Below are positions 44,594 to 53,349 of a stretch of DNA of 64,000 nt, one piece after another (within the stretch, counting starts at the first letter, position 1; each line of letters starts with the position of its first letter). This stretch comes from Mesostigma viride. Taxonomy: Eukaryota > Streptophyta > Mesostigmatophyceae > Mesostigmatales > Mesostigmataceae. Location: assembly GCA_009746045.1 (NCBI GenBank), contig RPFO01000089.1, positions 979,364 to 1,043,363 of the forward strand. Reading direction: 5' to 3'. The translations under genes and the position numbers were made by a program. The notes below the pieces were generated by a model. It was not told the DNA's origin, did not search any database, and saw nothing but the letters and a program-made list of their open reading frames with translations.

Positions 44594-46029
44594 CTATTCT
44601 ACACTACTACTGCTGTATTCCCCTAAGCTGGGGAGTCTGGAGTCGCGGGGGCCGCGGGGGTCGCCTGCCAGGGCTTGACAGTGGCCGACGTAGATGGCCG
44701 CCCCCTTCCAGTACACCGGCTGCCCCGCCTTGGTCTGCCGGAGCTGGAGGTAGGTCGGCCATAGCTCCCGTCGCCGTTGTTGCTGCGCCAGGGTCAAGTC
44801 GTCGTCAATGGTGAAGAGAGTCTTCTCGAGCCGCTTGCGGCGTCGGAGAAAAGAAATCTTGTCCGCCGGGTTCTTAAAGGTGAGAAGGAGCGGGGGCGCC
44901 CCTGCCTTACCCCGCGCGCGGGGAAGGCGGTGGGCGACCAGCTCAATCTCACCATTAAGACCCATGCGACCAAGGATTTCTCTCTCAAACGCACGCGTAA
45001 GCTTCTCGGAATTCTCACCTTCCTCCATGTCGAAGTTCTTGACAATGACGTTGAGGCTGCGCTTGGCGAGCTCGGCCTCCTCGCGGAGGTCAAGCGTCTG
45101 CCGTTGGAGCTGGGCTGCGACAGCGGAGGTGGTGGAGGTGGTGTGTTGCTTAAGCATGTCCGCCCAGGTGGTGATGGGAGGAGCATCGCCGGCCAGGCCA
45201 GCCGAGGCTGGCTTGGCGGCAATGTCCTTCACCGCCTGGGCAGTGAAGCCTGCGGTGTTCTGCAGAACCTCGATAGCGATGGCGTTGTCCTTAAGACGCT
45301 GGTCGATGTCGCGGAGCTGGGCGGTGATGGAGTCGGTGGAGGCGGAGGGGGGGGGGGGGGGGAGGCGAGGAGGGCGGCGGTGGCGGTGGGGATGGTGGGG
45401 AGCTCAGCAGCCAGCGTGCCGCCAATTGCCGCCACATCTGCAGCAATGGGCGTCACGTGCTGTGAGAGGGCGGCGTGGAGGTGGTGGACGAAGGTGGATT
45501 CGGTGATGGGGGCGGGGTGCAGAAGGTCCTCGGCCGAGCGCTTAGTGAGGGTAAAGAGAGCTGCGAGCTGAAGGCGGGGGCGAGACCAGCCGGCCAGGTT
45601 GGTCGACGAGTCTGAGACGCGGTGGGAATACCGGCCGTCAGCTCCGTTGCGGAAAAACTGGGTGTTGAAATTGAGTTGCTGGCACAGGGCCAGCAGTGAG
45701 ACGTGTGACCCGTAAAACACGAGCTCCAGTATCTTGATGGGTGGCATGTCGAAAAAGGCAGGCCTGTTGACGTCAAAGGTGGTAAAGAGCCTGTCGACGT
45801 CAAAATCACGCTCAGACCAGCCAGGTTCGCCTGGGCGACTGCGCTTTGGGTTAGGCGATGCAGAGGGCGAGGAGAGCCCGGGAGGGTTCTGGGCGACCAC
45901 CAGTGCGCGACTAGTGTCACCACTGCCTTCCGGCCCTGATGGCGAAGCTGCAGCCGGAGCTGCAGACGTATTTTCATTGCCTAACGCATTCGCCAGGCTG
46001 CGTTGCGTTGTTGTGCGTTTGCTCGTCAT
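44594..46029 (-). pseudogene. LINE ORF1 (RRM-type nucleic-acid-binding protein), one frameshift
   Basis: ATG at 46027-46029 (MTSKRTTTQRSLANALGN). The N-terminal half is low complexity and the middle is FDVDRLFTTFDVNRPAFFDM. A 16-base G run on the plus strand (45347-45362, poly-C in the gene) shifts the frame. Downstream, the second half contains SLNVIVKNFDMEEG, HRLPRARGK, LLLTFKNPADKISFLRRRK and a C-terminal domain like the L1 ORF1 type. It ends at a TAG near 44594. ORF2 does not follow, so the element is truncated. The homopolymer length could be an assembly artefact. Confidence 0.65.
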
Positions 46030-46725
46030 AATAGCAGTTCGCGTAATAGCTGCAGGCTGGTCACAACACTGCGTTACAGCTGTAACCGTTTATAGTAGCA
46101 GATGCGCCTAGAAAAGATGCATCGGTTGCAAGTGATCTGACGGAATTTGGGGCTCAGACGCGAAAGTTCTGAGCTCCGCCGTCAGCCATGGCTACCTCGT
46201 GGCTCGTGGCTCGTGGCTCGTGGCCTGCAGACATCTATCTAACAGCATTACTAACTACAACATCTATCTATACAGCACTGGCGTGCCTCCCACGGGCTTG
46301 CACACGCGGGCGCTTCCCCACAGGGGGGGGCTCGTTGTCCTCTATGCCCTATGTCTCCCACATTATTAGGCACAGGCGCCTGGGCCTAGCCGGGCACCGG
46401 CCTGGCCCGCACAGATCAGGTAGACACATCAGATAGACTAGCTGGCACCAAGCCCGCCCAGCCTGGGCGATATGTCCTCACCTGACGTGCCCCAGGCTGC
46501 GCGCGGCAGGGCCGCCACCCGTGGACTTTTCGTGATAGACTCGGCATGGACATGTGCTACACTAGACGTGACGGGCTCACACCCGGGCAGCCTCCTGGTT
46601 TGTCTGTAATATGGAGGCAGATGGTACGCAAGGATAGATGGCAAGTAGTGATGAAGGAGACCACCCCCAAGTCTACAGGTGGGGGCTCCGCGTGTGACCG
46701 CGTATGGCGTTCATAGCGATTCGGG
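46030..46725. other. Non-coding interval upstream of LINE ORF1
   Basis: This may include the LINE 5' untranslated region. A short CTCGTGG tandem run lies at 46197-46222. No gene recognised. Confidence 0.4.
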
Positions 46726-46862
46726 CCGCGGTGCCCACAACCCTGTAACTAGGACATAGATAGCTTCCACCGGCCATCCATTCCATCCCATGTTCCCCTC
46801 CCACTGACGACTTATCCTCACGTGACGCAGTCACGTGTCTATTAATTAATTAATTAATTAAT
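46726..46862. repeat. P block, copy 1 (137 bp), ending in a TTAA tract
   Basis: Identical over nearly its whole length to 48771-48912. It contains a small perfect hairpin CACGTGAC-GCA-GTCACGTG and runs into ATTAATTAATT microsatellite immediately before unit X (copy 1) or unit Y (copy 2). Confidence 0.85.
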
Positions 46863-48770
46863 CGGGGTTCTTTGAACGGAGTTTCTTCTATACGTGAATG
46901 CGGGAACAAGAGGCCGCTGGATGAGCGGCTTATAGGTCGTAGTGTTTACTCGTAGCTGTTTGGCTAGAGCTTTTGTGATTAGTAGATGCAATATAGTGCA
47001 TGGTTGAAAAATGAATTAAATAAAATGTGCGTTCCGCGCTTGGGTTGATTATACCCGGGCGGAACGGGGCGTGAGGTGCAGTGCCCCTGAAAAGAACAAC
47101 CTACGCATTATTTAATACTAGCCGTGCAGATTCGGGATATTCTACCCCGGTCTGTACGGTTAGCGTCTTACTAGCATCCACTAAACATAAGGGTTTAATG
47201 ACGTCAGTTAGCTAGGGATAAGGGAGGTTTTGCGACTAAAAGCCGCTCTGGCTGGTTTTGTCGGCCTCTTTCTTTGCTCGTTGTCGTTGCGGCGGCAGCC
47301 GCAGCTATGGGTGCTGCGGAGCAAAATCCCAAAAGCACTGGTTGCACTGGCCACTTGGCCAGTGGTGAGACTTCCAGTTGTTAACCGGCCAGGCGTAGTT
47401 CCTCGCTCGGTTAACTAAAAGAAAAGAAAATGATTACCTCCGGTCCGCACCTTTTCCCCAGCTTGGGGTCTTTGGTGGGCCGGATGCCGTGACAGGTGCT
47501 CAACTGTCGCTTGGTCGGCCCAGTGCGCGAGCTGGTGCTCCGTACCTGGGGATGCTTGCACCCCGGGTTGGAGCCGGATGGCTGGCACTGGCGACCCGTG
47601 TCTCGGTCCGCGGCCTGCGGCTTTTTCTTCGGAAATTGCTGCTGGCCAGCAAACTTTGCAATTGCCTTCCGCCGAGGGGGGGGTGGTTGGGGCTGGGGAC
47701 GGCGATGGGAAAAGCGCCTAAGCTAGAAATTTTTTCCCCACGCATAGAAACCTCGGGGGGGAATGCGGTCTTGGCTGAACGGACTCTCGTTCAGCCAGGT
47801 GCCTGGGGCTGTGGCCTCGGGCATCCGGGCTGGCGGGGCCTGGGCTAGGTCCACGTTTTTTCTCGAAGCACCCCGGGTCTATGGGGAGACGGCCATAGCG
47901 GTACCGACTCGGGGCCCCGAGAGGGGTCATGATAGGCTGGCCGTGCGCAATCGCAGTGCAAATGCGCTGGGCCTTTTTGGGCCTGGCCATGCATCCACAG
48001 CCGCCGGGCACACGCCTCCCGATGTGGGGGGCTCCCGTTTTGCGGCAGGGCGGTCACTTGTGACAACGAGCAAGGTGGAGTGCGGCTTCAAGGGAAAGCC
48101 AGGGCGGGGGTGATTGGGCAACGTACTTCATGAAGGGCCTTGAACGGCGTGCCTCCGGGCATGTCAATTAGTGTCACATGTATGCTTCCACTTATTGTTT
48201 TAATGAAGATGCTGGTTTTTGTGGGAGCTACGTGGGACATGAATCGGGGTTCTTTGAACGGAGTTTCTTCTATACGTGAATGCGGGAACAAGAGGCCGCT
48301 GGATGAGCGGCTTATAGGTCATAGTGTTTACTCGTAGCTGTTTGGCTAGAGCTTTTGTGATTAGTAGATGCAATATAGTGCATGGTTGAAAAATGAATTA
48401 AATAAAATGTGCGTTCCGCGCTTGGGTTGATTATACCCGGGCGGAACGGGGCGTGAGGTGCAGTGCCCCTGAAAAGAACAACCTACGCATTATTTAATAC
48501 TAGCCGTGCAGATTCGGGATATTCTACCCCCGGTCTGTACGGTTAGCGTCTTACTAGCATCCACTAAACATAAGGGTTTAATGACGTCAGTTAGCTAGGG
48601 ATAAGGGAGGTTTTGCGACTAAAAGCCGCTCTGGCTGGTTTTGTCGGCCTCTTTCTTTGCTCCCCACCCACCCACCCGTGTCTTGGTTGCCTCTAGGGCA
48701 ACGTACTTCATGAAGGGCCTTGAACGGCGTGCCTCCGGGCATGTCAATTAGTGTCACATGTATGCTTCCA
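46860..48770. repeat. Unclassified tandem-repeat unit X (R-I-T-R-L-T)
   Basis: R (420 bp) occurs at 46860-47279 and 48242-48662. T occurs in full at 48117-48241 and in part at 48697-48770. The first R is joined to T by an 837-bp internal segment I (47280-48116). The second R is joined to T by a 34-bp linker L that starts CCCACCCACCCACCC and ends CCTCTAG. R starts AATCGGGGTTCTTTGAACG and contains an AATAAA. No protein is evident. The layout is a head-to-tail partial dimer, as in some Penelope-like or other unconventional retroelements. Classification is open. Confidence 0.8.
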
Positions 48771-48908
48771 CCGCGGTGCCCACAACCCTGTAACTAGGAC
48801 ATAGATAGCTTCCACCGGCCATCCATTCCATCCCATGTTCCCCTCCCACTGACGACTTATCCTCACGTGACGCAGTCACGTGTCTATTAATTAATTAATT
48901 AATTAATT

Positions 48909-50706
48909 AATCGGTGTTCTCTGAACGTAGTTTCTTTATAACAGATGAGAATGAACGCCGCTATGTGAGTGGTACTACGGGACGGTGGGCCTTGGGCTGG
49001 ACCGGTTCCATGAGTTAGAATTAGTTGGCCAGTTTTGTATGGCCATTTCTAGTTCGTTAAGTTAAGTAGCAATTAAGTTACTGTTGCTGACGGCTCATGA
49101 GGCGAGCCTGGGCTACGCCGCCCTAAAGTGCCATTTGCACGATGTTCTAGGTCTCTTTTTCTTGTAATCGGATGTATGGGGTATGGGTATGGCGGATTAC
49201 AAGAAATTTAATGCTGCCCTAATCGCGTCAGCCTTTTGGCTGGCGGTGGCCGATTAGAGATGGCGCGTGACTGACATAGCTTGAACAGTCACGTGACTGT
49301 GAAAAAGAAATTGAAATTACCCTCGTCGGTTTTCTCCCCGCAGCTGGGTTCTTGGCCGACGAGAGACTATAAAATACTTCGCGTTTGCCTGCGCGTGGCA
49401 CCTGTACGGAACTCTGAAGCCATGAGTAAGATTTCCGTGCCACGCTGCAGTGCCTACCGCTTTGCTGCGGAATGTCGCAGCAGGGTTGCAGTTCCTGACT
49501 GCTGACTGCCGAAGGAAGGGTGGTCGGGTTACTTTTAGTGGGCATTGTGATGGACGACAAGTCTGTCGGCCCTCGCGTAAGTAGAAAAATATTTACCAGC
49601 ATCCGCTCTTATGGGTGCGTGAGGTCTCGGGAATGTGGTGGGGACGAATTCCGGAATTATGCAATATTTCGATTCAGACCGAGACTTAAGGGGCCAGTTT
49701 AACAGACGGACCTGGGCCGGGCAGGACCAAATATTTTGGCCGGCCCAGTTGCGCTTGCGCTTTATCGGCCGCTGGGGTGTGTGATGAGAGCCTGCTCATC
49801 AACTAAAACCTGAAATATGGAAAGTTACTCCCCCAGGTGACAACGTTGACAGTAATCGAGATATGGTGGCATCGGGTGACGTCCTACAAGTTGTCGTCAC
49901 GTTAGGGCGGCACTGGCCTTTGAGGGAGGTCCGTGATCGTTAAACGAGGCGTCTTCTTCCTTGTCTTTGCGTGCACATTCAACACCCTCTTTTACTGGCC
50001 GAGGGTGGAAGGCTGGGGGGGCCCTGCAAAGGGTTATCGTGCATGAGGCTCGCTACAGCCGCCGGCGATTGTAATGGTCGTGACCGTTGCGGCAGGGCAG
50101 CCTCGGGAGCCACTGAGCGAAAGTGGTTGGCGGAGCTTTGGAGATAAAGCACCAGGAAAGGGGGGTTGGGTAACGAGAACTACAATCAATCATGAAATGG
50201 GTGCAGCGTGGCAGGCTCACTCATGGGTTCTGTAATTGCCCACTTATTGTTTTAATCAAATGTTGGTGGATTGGTAATAGTGGGAATAGAATCGGTGTTC
50301 TCTGAACGTAGTTTCTTTATAACAGATGAGAATGAACGCCGCTATGTGAGTGGTACTACGGGACGGTGGGCCTTGGGCTGGACCGGTTCCATGAGTTAGA
50401 ATTAGTTGGCCAGTTTTGTATGGCCATTTCTAGTTCGTTAAGTTAAGTAGCAATTAAGTTACTGTTGCTGACGGCTCATGAGGCGAGCCTGGGCTACGCC
50501 GCCCTAAAGTGCCATTTGCACGATGTTCTAGGTCTCTTTTTCTTGTCCCGCCCTCCCTCCCTCTTTTTGTGTTTGTTTCTAGGGTAACGAGAACTACAAT
50601 CAATCATGAAATGGGTGCAGCGTGGCAGGCTCACTCATGGGTTCTGTAATTGCCCACTTATTGTTTTAATCAAATGTTGGTGGATTGGTAATAGTGGGAA
50701 TAGAAT
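48909..50706. repeat. Unclassified tandem-repeat unit Y, related to X
   Basis: The architecture is the same as in X. R is 48909-49165 and 50289-50546. I is 49166-50168. T is 50169-50290 and 50583-50706. The linker L (50547-50582) starts CCCGCCCTCCCTCCC and ends TTTCTAG. R starts AATCGGTGTTCTCTGAACG, like X. T ends share CCACTTATTGTTTTAAT and a GTGGGA...GAAT tail with X, while the middles differ. Segment I contains a TATA-like CTATAAAATAC at 49367 followed by an ORF of only 27 codons. The unit lies between TTAA tracts. Confidence 0.8.
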
Positions 50707-50750
50707 TAATTAATTAATTAATTAATTAATTAATTAATTAATTAATTAAT
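50704..50750. repeat. (TTAA)n microsatellite
   Basis: About eleven uninterrupted ATTA/TTAA units directly follow unit Y. Shorter tracts lie at 46850-46862 and 48892-48911. Confidence 0.95.
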
Positions 50751-52025
50751 GACACGCAAGTACTGTACTTACTTTTTTTTTCTAGACTAGATAGCTTAGA
50801 GTTAGGATAGTTCGATTACGCGGCTTCCTCCACCCCACCCATCCATCATGCATGGAATATGTGCTACATGATCTCCCAACGGAGGCATGTTCTAATTTAA
50901 TTTTTAATTTTCAAGTACTTACGTACTTATTAAGTGCAAGACCTTGAAGTAGACTTGTCCCACTTAATTTTGAGTGATCTTGACAACTATTACTTGATAA
51001 TGGATATTCATTAACGGCTCATGCAACCATTTAATTGTTAAAATAGATACATTGTAAAGTCCATCACTATAGATACAACCAGCGGAAGAATTCGGACCAT
51101 GGTAGCTCAAACCTGCCATTATCTTGTCCACAATTCTAGAGTCGTTGAGGAATATGGAAGTGAGTGTCCACTCTATGTTGTACATACGAGCATACAGCCC
51201 TATTCAGGGTACATCCCAGTTGGCATCATCAAATACCATACCATGTAAACTTGTGCCCCAAAATGCAAATGACCCAAAGGTCGCTAAAACAAAATTGCGG
51301 CATTGTAAACCGGAGTAGGCAGGCACGGCCTTACCATCCGGCAAGTGCAGGCTCATCTCAGGATTCTTTGCACATGCCTTGCTGAAAAAAAAAAACGGAC
51401 CTGGGTTTCTTTTTGACAGCTTTATATCATTAATCTTTACCCAGGTACAGCAATCAATTGCAAGGTATGTGTACTTATTCTCAAGTTTCACCTGACAATG
51501 CTGACTAGTAGCGTTCACGCCCTTGCCGCCGCAAACCCTCTTTCTGCTGTCCATCTTCGCATTCGTCCAGCCACCCACCTGCAACAGCAAACGCAATCAT
51601 GACACAATCAAATTTAGACACTGATGTTCTTGTACACGACTGAATCCTAAATCAAGCCCTAAGCATTTAAAGGAAATGAGAGAGGAAATAAAAGAGGGCG
51701 GCAGCTAATGCCTGCATGGCGAAATAAGGAGGGGTGGAGGAATGGCAATGCAAGTGGCATCATTGTGCAAAAGCAAGGGCGCAAGTCAAGCGATGGACAA
51801 GACGGGTGTGGGGCACGCGAGAAAGTAGCCAATTTGTCACAAAGAACAACACCGTTATGAAACTAGACTGACATGTAACAAGAATGTCTCCCCATAACGA
51901 AGAGGAATCCAATACTGGCGCTACCGACCCATGGCAGGTGTGCACACTTGCTTCCCCCTCCAAGTGACTCATCATTACCACAGTCCCATGTGACATCACA
52001 GCAATGCAAACCAAATTGCCCCACA
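50751..52025. other. Left flank of CACTA copy B
   Basis: No gene is certain. A possible exon on the minus strand is annotated separately at 51204-51596. The rest is AT-rich, with no RNA gene or element end recognised other than the CA beside the CACTA terminus. Confidence 0.4.
51204..51596 (-). CDS. Possible exon(s) of an unknown gene
   Basis: This is a 130-codon open frame with a splice-acceptor-like TTTGCTGTTGCAG at its start (about 51580) and a second, strong one (T-run then CAG) at about 51381. The peptide is cysteine-rich (RKRVCGGKGV, AIDCCTWVKI). No family recognised. It could be one or two exons, or chance. With the exon-like pieces at 62.75-63.25 kb on the same strand, it might belong to a locus interrupted by CACTA copy B. 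Confidence 0.25.
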   Translation of the reverse strand: MRLLLQVGGWTNAKMDSRKRVCGGKGVNATSQHCQVKLENKYTYLAIDCCTWVKINDIKLSKRNPGPFFFFSKACAKNPEMSLHLPDGKAVPAYSGLQCRNFVLATFGSFAFWGTSLHGMVFDDANWDVP

Positions 52026-52480
52026 CACTAGGAAGTCGGAAAAAATTCGTCCTGAGATCTCTTGAGATTCTCCTGAGTTTTTTTTTGACAAATCTTGAGA
52101 AATCCTGAGAAATCCTGAGATGTCCTGAGAATATCTTGAGATTGTCCTGAGATTCATCCTGAGTTTTCCTGAGATTGTCCTGAGATTCATCCTGATATTT
52201 CGTCTTCACAAAATCTGGTAAGTGCACACCTCAGGTCCTGAGATTCTGGTGAAAAACTCAGGTCTTGAGATTTTGACTTTGTAGTGAAAATCTCAGGACA
52301 AAATCTCAGGACAATCTCAGGACAATCTCAGGACAATCTCATGACAAAATCTCAGGACAATCTCAGGACAAAAAAAACGAGTCGAATCTCAAGAAATTCT
52401 CAGGACAATCTCAGGACAAAAAAACGTGTAGAATCTCAAGAAAATCAAGAACATGCACAGGCGAATTCTCCAGCCATTCT
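52026..52480. repeat. Left TIR and subterminal motif array of CACTA copy B
   Basis: After the TIR there is a block of CCTGAGA-oriented motifs (about 52049-52200: TCCTGAGATTC, TCTTGAGATTG). A block in the opposite orientation follows (about 52285-52440: AATCTCAGGACA repeated). The switch in orientation near 52240 makes this side asymmetric compared with the interleaved right side. These are probable binding sites for the element's own proteins, by analogy with TNPA sites in En/Spm. Confidence 0.85.
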
Positions 52481-53349
52481 GGGACAAAAAAATGGTGTTA
52501 TCAGGGACCGTCAGAAATACAACAATGCAAGATGATTACAACAGGGGCATGACTCACAATCAGTGCATTTATTACATTGATAAATATCATGTTACAGCTT
52601 GCATACATCATCCACAGCAAACATGCTGTCAACTGACATTCGTAGTCATGTCTTGCTGAAAGGGAAAAACTGATTCATTCTTGGAATCAGGGAAGTTTGT
52701 GTACATCTTCACACAATTCTTCACGAGAAGAGTTCTCATGCCTCTCCCATACTGTTCAGAGTCCGCATGTTTCGTTCTACGTCTTCCTGCACGTAGGAGC
52801 ACAATTAAGAAGGACAAAGCAGCAAGGCAGGGCCAGAATCAGAAAGGCTGCAGGATGTGCAAATGTACACCAAATCCAAAATGACGAGACAGTAAAAAAT
52901 CACGCTCGTACACGAGACAAAAAAATCGCTTTGTAGTGCAAAAAAATGGAATCCTGTGCACCCTGATCGTGAAAACTTACAGCTATTCCAAAACTGGCTG
53001 GACTCGGTTTGATGCCATGCCTTCTGCCTTCTGGCCATTCAGCAGCTCGCAGTGTTTTGCTTGTGCCGCGCTGTCCGGGGTATTTTCCTGCACGCAAACA
53101 GCAGAGAGTTTGGACCATTGGGTTGCGCAAGTAGTCAGAAAAAGAATACACAACAAAACCGCAATGCAAACTCATCAAGGCATCCACAATTATAAAGATG
53201 GTAACATTTCCGTATCTGAGGAGCTGCGGAACTTACACATGGGATTGGTAGGCTTGAGCAGGATTCTGTCGGTGCAGATCTCTCCGCTTGTTTGTTGATG
53301 ATGGCGTTCTTCTCAGCGAGCTCCTCTTGCATTTTTTTCAACTGCAACA

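Noticed and set aside
47489-48113. ORFs in segment I of unit X as an encoded protein
   Set aside because: High-GC random frames on both strands; the homologous segment I of unit Y does not keep them.
46860-48662. Ordinary LTR retrotransposon with R as LTRs (unit X; likewise Y)
   Set aside because: No TG...CA ends, no target duplication, no primer site or polypurine tract next to R, and the T block is repeated after the second R.
46900-49130. Hammerhead ribozyme in the R blocks (CTGGATGAG, CTCATGAGGCGAGCC)
   Set aside because: The conserved CTGATGA and GAAA core elements are not both present with suitable stems.
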